Shown here one piece after another: positions 1 through 8,953 of a stretch of DNA of 64,000 nt (its first letter is position 1; every line of letters starts with the position of its first letter). The notes below the pieces were generated by a model. That model worked only from the letters and a program-made list of their open reading frames with translations, was not told the DNA's origin and did not search any database. Position numbers and translations under genes: made by a program. Location of the stretch: assembly GCA_964343805.1 (NCBI GenBank), contig CAYFLR010000024.1:1-64000 (forward strand), read 5' to 3'. This stretch comes from CAYFLR01 sp964343805 (GTDB lineage Bacteria > Bdellovibrionota_B > Oligoflexia > CAYFLR01).

Positions 1-225
1 TTTTGCTCTTTTAGAGGCAATATAGGCAAAGTAAGCGAAGGGAATCACAAACAAGCGATAACCTAAAAAGAGCCAACGATCTTCATAAGAGTAAAAAAGA
101 TCACATGCCCAAAAAAGCAAGTAGAGAGGGGTAATTTTAAAGAAAATATCTCTGAGCACCTGCCTAGTTTCTTCTAAAGCATTGGCTTCTCGAATTTCAT
201 TGATGGCGATTTCTGGTTCTTTCAT
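1..225 (-). CDS. Membrane protein, N-terminal part only (runs off window start)
   Basis: Reading leftward from an ATG at 225 gives an open frame of 75 codons up to the window edge, so the C-terminal part is missing. The product starts with a charged helix (MKEPEIAINEIREANALEE) followed by two hydrophobic segments around residues 30-45 and 55-70. This looks like the membrane-anchored N-terminus of a sensor kinase or cyclase, but the output domain is outside the window, so that is only a guess. The frame has no internal stop and normal codon use for the region. The gene is divergent from the lipoprotein gene at 346. Confidence 0.55.
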   Translation of the reverse strand, partial: MKEPEIAINEIREANALEETRQVLRDIFFKITPLYLLFWACDLFYSYEDRWLFLGYRLFVIPFAYFAYIASKRAK

Positions 226-345
226 ATCATCACTCCACGATCCCTCTTTATCGTAAAAAGTTGATAAAAAATTAGGAGTTTAGAAGTCCCTTGTGTAAGT
301 GATTATAATGATTTAAAGTTAAATTCAAACTCAAGGAGATTTGTT

Positions 346-1959
346 ATGAAAAGGACCCTCCAGTTAGGACTCACCTATCTGTTTACACTCATTATTTTAC
401 CCTGTTGTGATATGGTGACGGAACTTATCGATCCTTCAGAAAATGACAATTCCAACTCTGCAACTCAAGCCCCCGCCAAACCATCAGGAAACTATCTGAC
501 CATCGTAGGTGAGTGGGAATCTAACTGCGCCCTCGTAAGTGATATGGAAAAAGAGGAAGATTCACAGCTTCCTTATGAACCCATGAACCATTCAGCTCCA
601 GATGATTTAGAAGAAGAGATCGAGGAAGAAGGAGAAAGCTCAGATTCAGATGAAGGTTTAGCAGAAGAATGGCTAACCGAACATTGCAAAGAAGCCCTTG
701 GGAAGGATTATGAATACCACCCAGAGGATTACTCTCTCCTTCTTTACGCTTGTACCTTTGATGCAGATATCCCTTTGACAGCAACTTGGGAAGACTCTTG
801 CCAAGAAGGATTTAATAGTTTTAAAGAGACCCAACTTTTAGGTGATGAACTGATTCGCATTGGGTGTCTCAAAGAGGAGGAAAGCCCTTCTAATAGCAGG
901 AACTTTATCGTCGATGTCTTTAATCTGAAATACTGCCAAGACGGAATCCATTATGATGTAGAGGTGGATGCAGAGTTCGTGAGTGATCTTCCCTTATCCG
1001 TGCACTGTATCATGGATAAAGAAACCCCAATGCCAGAGGGATGGCAAAGAATCTGCCAGGGAGAGATGGAAAGCTTTGAGAAAGAAGGAGCCTTAGACAC
1101 AAAAGAATATGGCTGTAAAATTATTGACTATGAAGAAAACACCTCCCTTAAAAGCTACGCAAACATCTACCAACACCGATTTTGTGATTCAGGTAATTTC
1201 CATTATGCTTATGATTTAGAAAGCTCCAGCTTGGAATTGGGAGCTTTTAGCTGTCTCATGGCGAAAGACCAGCCGCTTGTTGCGGGGTGGGAAGTATCCT
1301 GTCCAGAGTATTTTGAAGCTTATCAAGAAGAGGCTCCATGGAACTCCAAATTTACTATTTTTGGCTGTTATGAGCGTCATTTTGCTCGCCCCACTCCGAA
1401 TGAGTGGGATTACTATGCGGCATCCCAAAAGGGAGGAGGCATTTTTATTGAGACCTACTGCCAAGATGCAGAAAGTCATAACGACATCGCTTTCAACGAC
1501 TTAGGAGAGGAACTCATCATCTCCTACCAATGCTCTTATTCTGAAGACCAAGAGATTCCCTCAGACTGGGACAGTGATTGTCCAAAAGGTTTTTTCCCCT
1601 TTCAAGAGAACCGCACCATCGGTTGTAAGTTAGAAGATGCTAAATTGAATCCTAAAAGTAGTAAACAATTTCAAAAGTTTGATGGCAAAGGAGAGTTGCA
1701 CCTCAAAATAGAGAGTTACATCAGTGAAAACTGCCAAGGAAGTCCGTATGTAAAAAACAAAACATATCAATACCAAATTGGAAACCGACTCGATTCGGGA
1801 GTCACGGAGCTCAATCTCACCAATGGAGAATTCCAGACCTTCCTCTCCTTTCAACTCCATCCTCAGCATCTCTCTTTCAGTGTCATGAAATCTTATAATC
1901 TTGATGTGGATAAAAGACCAGTGGTTCAAAGTCAGGTAATAAAATTTAAAAGACCATAG
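346..1959 (+). CDS. Cys-rich repeat lipoprotein, unknown function
   Basis: 537 residues. The N-terminus is a lipoprotein signal with hydrophobic core and a Cys pair at the cleavage region (ILPCCD), so the protein should be membrane-anchored outside the cytoplasm. After an acidic stretch (about residues 85-105) the chain holds five related blocks, each with a Trp-x3-Cys core (GEWESNC, ATWEDSC, EGWQRIC, AGWEVSC, SDWDSDC), most followed about 25 residues later by a GC pair; disulfide-linked repeats are likely. The start is supported by AAGGAG just upstream and a perfect TATAAT at 304-309. Its stop abuts the stop of the convergent gene with no spacer. I do not recognise a family. Confidence 0.75.
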   Translation: MKRTLQLGLTYLFTLIILPCCDMVTELIDPSENDNSNSATQAPAKPSGNYLTIVGEWESNCALVSDMEKEEDSQLPYEPMNHSAPDDLEEEIEEEGESSDSDEGLAEEWLTEHCKEALGKDYEYHPEDYSLLLYACTFDADIPLTATWEDSCQEGFNSFKETQLLGDELIRIGCLKEEESPSNSRNFIVDVFNLKYCQDGIHYDVEVDAEFVSDLPLSVHCIMDKETPMPEGWQRICQGEMESFEKEGALDTKEYGCKIIDYEENTSLKSYANIYQHRFCDSGNFHYAYDLESSSLELGAFSCLMAKDQPLVAGWEVSCPEYFEAYQEEAPWNSKFTIFGCYERHFARPTPNEWDYYAASQKGGGIFIETYCQDAESHNDIAFNDLGEELIISYQCSYSEDQEIPSDWDSDCPKGFFPFQENRTIGCKLEDAKLNPKSSKQFQKFDGKGELHLKIESYISENCQGSPYVKNKTYQYQIGNRLDSGVTELNLTNGEFQTFLSFQLHPQHLSFSVMKSYNLDVDKRPVVQSQVIKFKRP

Positions 1960-2607
1960 TTAAAGAAAGAAGGAAATTCCTCCATCATCATCGTCTTCTG
2001 GTTGCACATCAACACGATCTTTTATTTCCGCAAAATAGTTACGCAGGATCTCTCTTTCCTCTTCCATAGTAGTGATATCGTACATTTTATTTCCAAGGGG
2101 CTCAAAATTTTCATTTTGCGGATCGTACACTTCTATAATGGCCTCTTCGTTTAACTCTCCCGCTGTTTGTTCCAAAGTCACCATAAACTTTAGTAAATTG
2201 TTAAAGTGCTGCTGAAGACGATCTTGATACTGGAGGGCCATCACAATAGGGTTAATAAGCTCCTGAATTGTTTGATCTTTAGATGATAACTGCTCTAAGG
2301 CTTTCACTAAATATCCAGCATGCCCCTTTTTCATTTCTCCAGTGGTATCTTTGCTGAGAAGTTTGCCGCTATCCAGGGAGTTTTCCAATTGCTCTTTTAA
2401 AAGATCAATGGATTTTAAAGCCTCTTTGGAAAGACTGGTAATTCTTACAGAGTCCTCCATAAGATGATCTAATGAAGCCCCCACTCGAACAGTGGAAAGC
2501 TCTGAAGTCTCAATGCAGTTGGTAAAAGATTCCTTAAAAAACTCTAAATTACGTTTGAGCAATTCAGATACGGACATCATAATATTTGTTCTGTCTAAGC
2601 TAGCCAT
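1960..2607 (-). CDS. Helical chemotaxis-associated-like protein
   Basis: The start at 2607 (MASLDRTN) is preferred over the ATG at 2631 because it has AGGAG six bases upstream. About 215 residues, almost entirely helical, with a central segment ALQYQDRLQQHFNNLL that resembles the QD-containing helix of CheZ-like and chemotaxis-associated proteins; that family link is inference. The C-terminus ends in an acidic run and GGISFFL. It lies directly downstream of a second protein with a similar LELQCEDILTQK segment (3287-2805), so the two probably act together, perhaps as a hetero-oligomer. The stop codon abuts the convergent lipoprotein stop at 1959. Confidence 0.6.
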   Translation of the reverse strand: MASLDRTNIMMSVSELLKRNLEFFKESFTNCIETSELSTVRVGASLDHLMEDSVRITSLSKEALKSIDLLKEQLENSLDSGKLLSKDTTGEMKKGHAGYLVKALEQLSSKDQTIQELINPIVMALQYQDRLQQHFNNLLKFMVTLEQTAGELNEEAIIEVYDPQNENFEPLGNKMYDITTMEEEREILRNYFAEIKDRVDVQPEDDDDGGISFFL

Positions 2608-2615
2608 CTTTACTC

Positions 2616-2804
2616 CTAAGTATTCCAACATTCCACTTCGATCATATCCTCTTCTTTATAGTCATTGTTATCAAAGAAGTGTTTATGAAATAGCTTTCGT
2701 TCTTCCGACATTGTTAAGTTCTTAAAAAGTGTTCCTAATAGGTCATCACAATTCATCTCCACATCAAAATCCTGCTCATTACTGGCTGCAAATTCAGCGA
2801 TAGC
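2616..2804 (-). pseudogene. In-frame continuation of the 2805-3287 gene after a TAA
   Basis: Immediately after the TAA the same frame runs for 63 codons, encoding an acidic helical segment that includes DFDVEMNCDDLLGTLFKNL and KLFHKHFFDNNDYKEEDM. An internal ATG exists, but its only purine-rich stretch touches it with no spacing, so independent translation is unlikely. The TAG that ends it overlaps the AGGAG of the next gene, as expected for the natural end of an upstream gene in an operon. I read it as the detached C-terminus of the upstream protein. Confidence 0.5.
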
Positions 2805-3287
2805 TTAAATATTTGCTTTTAAATGAGAGACTTTTTGGGTGAGAATATCTTCACACTGGAGTTCTAAAATGAGAGGGTAGGTTTTCTCTTTTAGGCCCTT
2901 ATTCAGCCGAGCCACAGACTCCAGCTGCTTCTGCATCCCAGACAAGCCAAGCCGATCATCCTTTTGCTCTTCACTTTCCTCATAGTCAATCTCTTCTCCC
3001 GCATCGGCTTTTTCTAAGAGATCATCCACGATATTATCCACATCTTTATTGACCTTCTCCGACTTTTCAATGAGCTCTTCTGACTTCTCTTTATACATAT
3101 TATAAAAGCTGCGAAGCTCTTCACACTCTTCTTCATTAATGAAGCCGATGCCTTTTTCCAAAATGGTTTCTGTTGCTTCCTGTAAGGATGCCAAAGAGAT
3201 ACTCAACAAATCACTGGCCAGGGCAGCATACATAATCACATATTCCCGCTGCTTTTCTTTAAAGCTTTTGATAATTTCGCTTTCCAT
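2805..3287 (-). CDS. Helical coiled-coil protein, chemotaxis-associated-like; possibly truncated
   Basis: 160 residues, rich in Glu and Lys, predicted to be a long helical bundle. Near the end it has LQCEDILTQKVSHL, matching the QYQDRLQQH pattern of the next gene and of CheZ-type helices. The frame ends at a TAA (2805-2807), yet the same frame continues for 63 sense codons with convincing protein-like composition up to the TAG at 2616-2618. The gene may therefore be shortened by a nonsense mutation, or the stop may be read through. It is the first gene of a two-gene minus-strand unit with 2607-1960. A clean AGAGGATCT Shine-Dalgarno region precedes the ATG at 3287. Confidence 0.6.
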   Translation of the reverse strand: MESEIIKSFKEKQREYVIMYAALASDLLSISLASLQEATETILEKGIGFINEEECEELRSFYNMYKEKSEELIEKSEKVNKDVDNIVDDLLEKADAGEEIDYEESEEQKDDRLGLSGMQKQLESVARLNKGLKEKTYPLILELQCEDILTQKVSHLKANI

Positions 3288-3403
3288 ATGAAGATCCTCT
3301 CTAATTATTATTGGTGAAGCTATTGTATCATATAGAGGGTTGAATTAACTATTAGTTTGCAAACTTATAAGAGGGGTGAGATATGTAGGGCAATTTAAAT
3401 TTG

Positions 3404-3553
3404 CTTTGTGAGCGGAAAATTGGTGCAAAATTATTCAAGACCTTGATCTCCTCTACAATTTGACCGATTTGAATGCTAAGATCTTAAAAATGCATGAGTA
3501 ATACCATTCTCTAGTGGTTAAGAAAAAAAAACACCACTTTCCCGCGCACAAAG
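3404..3553. mobile_element. 150-bp MITE-like element A
   Basis: The element is bounded by imperfect terminal inverted repeats of about 23 bp. The left end begins CTTTGTGAGCGGAAAATTGG. The right end read on the other strand begins CTTTGTGCGCGGGAAAGTGG. The same ends bound two other 150-bp elements (14306-14455, 22631-22780), and close relatives bound the transposase-bearing element at 24608-25895. There is no coding capacity, and the core differs from the other copies. I see no target duplication here. Confidence 0.65.
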
Positions 3554-3556
3554 AAA

Positions 3557-3604
3557 ATATAAGGATATAAGGATATAAGGATATAAGGATATAAGGATAT
3601 AAGG
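3557..3604 (+). repeat. Six tandem 8-bp repeats, each with a Shine-Dalgarno core
   Basis: The unit ATATAAGG is repeated six times without error, and each unit plus the next base gives AAGGA. The last AAGGA (3601-3605) sits seven bases before the ATG at 3613 and is the working ribosome site. Short perfect repeats of this kind change copy number by slippage, which would alter the leader length of the Nudix gene mRNA. The array begins three bases after the end of MITE-like element A. Confidence 0.85.
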
Positions 3605-3612
3605 ACGAGATC

Positions 3613-4161
3613 ATGAAAAGAGACCAAATTCTGCAGCTACTTCAAAGCTATAAAGAGATTCACCCATCTGAACAAGCGACCGTTTCCAAGTTTAATCAGT
3701 TTATCACCCAAAATAAACAATGCTTTGAACGAAGTTTGCTCATCGGTCATATAACTGGGTCTTGTTGGCTGCTGGACCTTAGCCGAGAAAGAGTTTTGCT
3801 TACCCATCACAAAAAATTAGGCAAATGGATCCAGCTAGGAGGTCATGCCGATGGCGACCCTGATATTTTAAATGTGGCCCTGAAAGAGGCGAAAGAGGAG
3901 TCAGGTAATAACCACATCATCTCACTTCAGAATCAGATTTTTGACATTGATGTGCATGAAATTCCTCCTTACAAACAAGTTCCCACTCACTATCACTGGG
4001 ACATCCGTTTTCTCCTTGGCATGAACTCCACTGATCAAATCCAGATGAGTTCGGAATCCAATGATCTCGCCTGGTTTACCTATAAGCAACTAACTCAGCA
4101 CAATTTTGAAGCATCAATGCAACGAATGACCGCTAAGTGGCAAGAATGGCTTCAAAAGTAA
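3613..4161 (+). CDS. Nudix hydrolase
   Basis: 182 residues. The Nudix box is visible at about residues 78-101: GGHADGDPD followed by KEAKEESG, which fits the GX5EX7REUXEEXGU pattern, except that the first Glu position is Pro and the Arg is Lys. The metal-binding EExG is intact. A GGHADGD form of the box is found in a subgroup of Nudix proteins, so activity on a nucleoside diphosphate derivative is plausible; the substrate cannot be told. The start is fixed by the AAGGA at 3601. The gene is followed by a hairpin and the SPFH gene on the same strand. Confidence 0.85.
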   Translation: MKRDQILQLLQSYKEIHPSEQATVSKFNQFITQNKQCFERSLLIGHITGSCWLLDLSRERVLLTHHKKLGKWIQLGGHADGDPDILNVALKEAKEESGNNHIISLQNQIFDIDVHEIPPYKQVPTHYHWDIRFLLGMNSTDQIQMSSESNDLAWFTYKQLTQHNFEASMQRMTAKWQEWLQK

Positions 4162-4205
4162 CCTGATTTTTGTTACCCTGCCTGGGTAATTCTCAAATCA
4201 GGAGG
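4162..4205 (+). promoter_or_regulatory. Nested hairpin overlapping the ribosome site of the SPFH gene
   Basis: Outer arms CCTGATTT (4162-4169) and AAATCAGG (4195-4202) pair perfectly and enclose an inner stem TTACCC/GGGTAA (4173-4178, 4184-4189) with loop TGCCT. The right outer arm contains the first three bases of AGGAGG (4200-4205), the ribosome site for the ATG at 4211. Folding would therefore partly hide it. There is no T run for a classic terminator. It may separate translation of the Nudix and SPFH genes. Confidence 0.5.
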
Positions 4206-4210
4206 TAGGT

Positions 4211-5684
4211 ATGTTTTCTAATTTTAATTCATTAGGTCTATGGATTGTTTTTTTTGGCGCATGTGGTTTTATTTATAACTGGGTCCGAGCCAATATGCCG
4301 GCTGAATCTAAGTTTCCCACTGGTTTTCGTAAAACCATCCTTGTTTCTATCCTGGGAGTGGGCTTTTTCTTCATGTCAGTTGGTTATATTTTCTTCTATG
4401 CCAAACCGGGCATGAGCTATCTAGTTCAATACCCTTGGGGAACCCAAAAAGCGGTTCTTAGTCCAGGTTTTCATACTCGTTGGTTTGGAGACCTGCTTCC
4501 ATTTAAAAAATTTATCACCGTGGGTTTTATGACCCGACAAGAAGAAAAGGATCAGCAAAGTGATGGCACCAAGTTCTCCGGTATCAATCTTCCTCAACAG
4601 ATTCGGTTCCATGATTCGGTGGTGGCTAACGTCAAAATGACAGGCCGATTTGAGCTTCCCACCGAGCCAGTTAAATTTCTGCCCATGGCATTAGCTTATC
4701 GAAGCCAAGGGAATCTCATTCACTCCACCCTGATTCCTATTATGCAAGAAGCCATGAGAAACTCTGGACGGATGTTTTCCGCCCAAGAGTATATTGGAGG
4801 TAAAGGGGGTGACTTCGAAAACGATGTTCTCGATCAAATTAGAGATGGAATATACCTTTTAGACATCAATGAAACCCGAACTTATGGCGGCAAACAAGAA
4901 ATAACCTCAGAAGAAACTCCCACCGTTCAACAAGATCAAACTGTTCGTGTAGAGGTCACTAAGCGAGTAGATGGGAATGGCATACCTCTTAGGAAAGATG
5001 CCAAACAGCACCCCTTAAAGAAGTTTGGCATTCGTTTGGTTCAGGCCAATATTCAAGATGTGGACCCCGATCCCAAATTTAAAGAGAAACTGCAAGAGCA
5101 ACGAGAAGCAGCAGCCCAGGTGGCTATCGAAAGGCAGAATGCTAGAAAAGAAGAGGAAAGGAAAAAGAGTATCATCGCGCAAGGTGAAGCANNNNNNNNN
5201 NGAAGCAGAAAAGGCGCAAGAGAAAATCGAATTGCAAAAGGCTCAAATTCGCCAGGTGGTAGCAGCTGAAACCCTCGCTAAAGAAGCCAAACAAGTGCAA
5301 GTAAGAAAAGTAACGGAAGCCAACACCCTTAAAAAAGAAGCTGCCATTGCCAAAGAGAGAAAAGTTATTGAATTAGACACCGCCAAACTGGAGGCTCAAA
5401 GAATTGAGACTCTCGCAAAGGCCGAATCTCGCAAAAGAAGACTTTTGATGGAAGCTGATAATGCCCTGGAAATAAGACTGCAAGCCTATGTAGATAGCAT
5501 CAAAGTTTTGGCCAAGTCCATCGAAGGGAAAGACGTGGTTCCCAAAGTTGTTATTGGGGGAGGCGGCGGAAAAAAAGGGCAAACCATGAGTTCCACCGAC
5601 TTTATCTCTTTATTAATGGCAAAAGCGGCTAACGATTTAGGCGTGAGCCTCAATGAAAGTATTGCTGCCCCTGGTAAGAAATAA
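4211..5684 (+). CDS. SPFH/Band 7 (flotillin/prohibitin-like) membrane protein, interrupted by assembly gap
   Basis: The two reading frames on either side of the N run at 5192-5201 belong to one protein. The N-terminus has two hydrophobic segments (about residues 5-25 and 35-60), then an SPFH-type beta/alpha domain, then a long Ala/Glu/Lys/Gln coiled coil (QREAAAQVAIERQNA and, after the gap, KAESRKRRLLMEADNALEIR), ending in a Gly-rich tail. Such proteins oligomerise on membranes and organise microdomains. Both sides of the gap end on codon boundaries, so the true gap length should be a multiple of three; the written ten Ns are a placeholder. AGGAGG lies at 4200-4205. The gene is convergent with the lipoprotein at 5691. 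Confidence 0.8.
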
Positions 5685-5690
5685 GAACAA

Positions 5691-6485
5691 TCACTTTTTT
5701 GAAGTTGCTTTTAAGGCGGTTCCTAATTGAGGATATTCTGAAAAGGGGTGAAGAATAAGGTGCATATAGTTATCAGTGCCGTTAATCACCCCGACTAAAC
5801 TCATCACTTTCTCTTTACCTACGGCACAAAAAAGTCCTGCGCCCGAATCCTCAGTTCCTGTAACCCCAGGCGATTTGAGAAAAATTTGATTTTTTTCTGG
5901 ATTGGTGTAGGCCACCTCCGCTAAGGTGCCATGAACCTCCATTTGATAGGTTTGGTCTGGTGATTGTTTGAAACCAGCGCTCCATATTTCACAGCTTTTT
6001 TGGGCGATAAGAGACTCAAGATCAGGCACCGTTAAGGTCTGATTGATAATAGCAGACTTCTGCGTAAAGGGTTTTACCACCTCTACAATTGCCATGACTG
6101 CTTTGCCCTCACCCATAATCTGCAAGGGACTTTTATGGGAAGCATCATATTTCCATTTGAAGAGAGCTAAAGACTCTTTAGAAGGACATTGAACCTCCAT
6201 ATAAAAGTTCTTATTACCCCAATCTTTGACCATGGCACATTGACTGGCGGTCACCACATGCTGAGAGTTAAGAACAATAGCAGTGCACATTTCACTGGGA
6301 GTAAAAAATTGCCCCGCTTTATGGCCGATGACAAGTCTACAAACTGATGGAGGGGCTTTTTCATCCGCTAAGTATTCTATTTTGCCAAAAGTTTTCTCAT
6401 ATTTGACGGCAGAATTGGCCGGACGCCTCTTACATCCAAGAGTGAAAATAATCAAAGCCAGTGTCAAAATTAGTATTTTGTACAT
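5691..6485 (-). CDS. Trypsin-like lipoprotein with degenerate active site
   Basis: 264 residues. A signal peptide with lipobox FTLGC anchors it to a membrane. The chain has the trypsin landmarks: CTAIVLNSQHVVTASQCA corresponds to the region around the catalytic His, and EDSGAGLFC to the GDSGG loop around the catalytic Ser. The His position is Gln (TASQC instead of TAAHC), so the charge relay is broken although the Ser is kept. It is therefore more likely a binding or regulatory pseudoprotease than an active enzyme. It lies alone, convergent with the SPFH gene, with a six-base gap. Confidence 0.65.
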   Translation of the reverse strand: MYKILILTLALIIFTLGCKRRPANSAVKYEKTFGKIEYLADEKAPPSVCRLVIGHKAGQFFTPSEMCTAIVLNSQHVVTASQCAMVKDWGNKNFYMEVQCPSKESLALFKWKYDASHKSPLQIMGEGKAVMAIVEVVKPFTQKSAIINQTLTVPDLESLIAQKSCEIWSAGFKQSPDQTYQMEVHGTLAEVAYTNPEKNQIFLKSPGVTGTEDSGAGLFCAVGKEKVMSLVGVINGTDNYMHLILHPFSEYPQLGTALKATSKK

Positions 6486-6564
6486 CTTTATTCCCCTTAA
6501 TTTTGGTGATTACTTTCATGATAACACAGAAGACTGACGGGGTTCTATAGTAAAGCCAGATATT

Positions 6565-7770
6565 TTACTTCCGATTAGTCCATAAGAAAACCAGAATGGA
6601 TAACAAGGTCAAACCGGCAAAAGCGAGGGCCAAAGGCAAAACTGTGCCATTATAGGAACGGCCAATGAGTACTCCAAAAAACAGCGACAGCATGGATTGT
6701 GTCGTCCCTATTATTGTGGAAGCTGATCCTGCGATCTTTCCATGGGGTTCCATCGCCATGGCGTTAAGATTACCAAACAATATTCCCAGTGAGAAAAAGA
6801 GAAAGAGTAGGTAAATGTAAAAAACCCAAAAGGAATCTTTATCTATCAAAAAGTAATAGAGCAAAAAAAGCAGGGCATAGCCAAAGCTGGAAAAAAGCCC
6901 CAAGGAAACCAGTTTTTTAGTGCCAAATCGCAGAACCAGTTTGGAATTACTAAAGGAAGCCACTCCGATAGAGACCGCTAATAAACCAAAATAGAGAGTG
7001 AATTTAGTTCCTAACTCGAACTGCACCTGTAGAATTTGTTGAGCACTATGCAGATAACCGAGCAGCGAACCAAATATCAAACCGGCGATCAGGGTGTAAC
7101 CCAGGGACTGCCGGTGGGTTATAACCGCTTTGATAGCAAATTTAAAATCACCCAAGGAAAGATTTTTTTTATATTCTTCACGCAGGGTTTCAGGCTGTCT
7201 TTTGGTAAACCACAACAAGTTTAAGATTCCCAAAATAAAAAACATGATAAAAATCCAGCGCCAAGAAGCTATAAATAAGACCAGTTGTCCTAAACTCGGA
7301 GCAAGGATAGGCACCAGAATAAAAACCGTCATTATCAGAGACATGACCCGGGCCATTTCGCGCCCTTTAAAACGGTCCCTTATAATCGCGGTGGTAACAA
7401 TGCGAGAGGAAGCAGTTCCTAAGCCTTGCAAAAATCGACCGGCTAAAAGGTAGTGAAAATTATTTACCGTAATGGTGATCACACAGCCTACTAAAAACAG
7501 TGAGATTCCTAAAAATAGAGCAGGTTTTCTACCATAGGCATCAGCTATCGGACCATAAAACAGATGTCCTACCGTGGTTCCAAAAAATAGCAAACCGATG
7601 ACGAGTTGAATATCATTGGCATTCTGCAGATTTAAATCTCTGCTCATGTCAAGAAAAGCAGGCATGACGGCATCAACTGCCAAAGCTCCCAAGGCGGTTA
7701 AACTGGCCATTAAGGCGGTAAATTCACGCAAACCGAGAGAGGAATTGGGAAATAAGGGTGTTTTGTTCAT
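6565..7770 (-). CDS. Bcr/CflA-type MFS drug exporter
   Basis: 401 residues with about twelve hydrophobic segments. MFS signature loops are visible: YGPIADAYGRKPALFLG between helices 2 and 3, and RFLQGLGTASSRIVTTAIIRD, typical of the Bcr/CflA drug:H+ antiporter group. It should export small toxic compounds across the inner membrane using the proton gradient. Length is normal for the group. It lies just downstream of the split phosphoesterase-type gene, with 25 bases between. Confidence 0.85.
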   Translation of the reverse strand: MNKTPLFPNSSLGLREFTALMASLTALGALAVDAVMPAFLDMSRDLNLQNANDIQLVIGLLFFGTTVGHLFYGPIADAYGRKPALFLGISLFLVGCVITITVNNFHYLLAGRFLQGLGTASSRIVTTAIIRDRFKGREMARVMSLIMTVFILVPILAPSLGQLVLFIASWRWIFIMFFILGILNLLWFTKRQPETLREEYKKNLSLGDFKFAIKAVITHRQSLGYTLIAGLIFGSLLGYLHSAQQILQVQFELGTKFTLYFGLLAVSIGVASFSNSKLVLRFGTKKLVSLGLFSSFGYALLFLLYYFLIDKDSFWVFYIYLLFLFFSLGILFGNLNAMAMEPHGKIAGSASTIIGTTQSMLSLFFGVLIGRSYNGTVLPLALAFAGLTLLSILVFLWTNRK

Positions 7771-7795
7771 AGGAGTTGATCTCTCAATAAAAGGA

Positions 7796-8932
7796 CTACT
7801 GACTTCTTACGCTATTCAGCATTTTATCGCAAGATATATGTGAGGGGTTTCGAGAAGAAGCTTTTCCCGTCTCTTCCATACTGGTTTCGCTGATAGTGAT
7901 AACTCGCCCCAAGCTCTCAAGGGTTTCTTTCAAGGAGAACTTCTTGACTCGCTGACTAAAGATTGATGTGAGTCGATCTTGAGGATTTTTCAACATAAAA
8001 AGATGGTCCGTCTGGGGAAGGGGTATTTTAAAAACAACATCATTGGCCACTCCCACCCTTGCTGTTTGATATCCCATTCCCTTAGCCAAGCGATAAGCCA
8101 TATGATAGTTTTCTTTTTGCTGTTGATTGAGTCTAAAATTCTTTTCACCTTCTGGCCAAGAAATTTCAATACTGATAACCGATTCAGCGCGTCGATGAGA
8201 CTCAAAGACCGGAGCTAAACCCATCACCACCGGCCCAGGATAATTACTTAAAAATTCCGGAGTAATCACCACTCTTTTTAAGGCCCGGCCCAAACTTTTT
8301 AATTGCTGATTCATATTTTCAGAGCTAATGGGTCTAAAACTATATTTACCCGGACTCGATTCGGTTTGAATAGTCACATCCATGCTGCGATCCCAATTTC
8401 CGAGCTTACTTAGAATCTGCTCTACCACTTCGGTATGGACCTTTTCCACCTGGAGAAAGTCATTTAAAACCAATATATGATCGATATTGGCATTATACTC
8501 TCGCTGCATGGAAAACTCTTTTATTGGCACCAACTTCACCGTATTGAAACCTCGAGTTTTCACCAAATTATAAAGACCATCAATTTGACTGGAAGTACCG
8601 CTTATATTGATAATGTGCTTTTTAGGAGATAGCAATTCTAACTGCTCATTAATGGCCATTACCGCATGTCCAAAATAGAGTTCTCCCTTATGTAGGGGAA
8701 GTTGAATGGTGACCACCTCTTTGGATTTCTGAGATAGAAACTGTTGAGCCAGAGTGCTGGTGACTAATAAACTGCGTGGAATACTATCAATAGGAGAGGG
8801 TCGACTTCTAACAGTATAAGCTCTCATCTCCTTGGCTGCTTTCTTACCGGAAGTAAATGTATAGACATCTTCTGTTTTATTTAATGAATGTCCAACGGCA
8901 AAATCATTGGCTGCACCTTGGACTCCCAGCAT
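7796..8932 (-). pseudogene. C-terminal part of split phosphoesterase-Rossmann lipoprotein
   Basis: 378 residues from an internal ATG at 8932, in the same frame as the upstream 8954-10948 gene and separated from it by TAA plus seven sense codons. It aligns along its whole length with the C-terminal third of the intact paralogue at 11044-14175 (for example VTSTLAQQFLSQKSKEVVTI against VTSTLAREFFAQQGKEVVTI). No ribosome site precedes the ATG, and the protein starts in the middle of a conserved Rossmann-like block (AMLGVQGAANDFAVGH), so it is probably not a gene on its own. It ends with a region homologous to the paralogue tail, including LGRVITISETS. Confidence 0.65.
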
Positions 8933-8953
8933 GGCCCAAAATTGATCGAAAAT

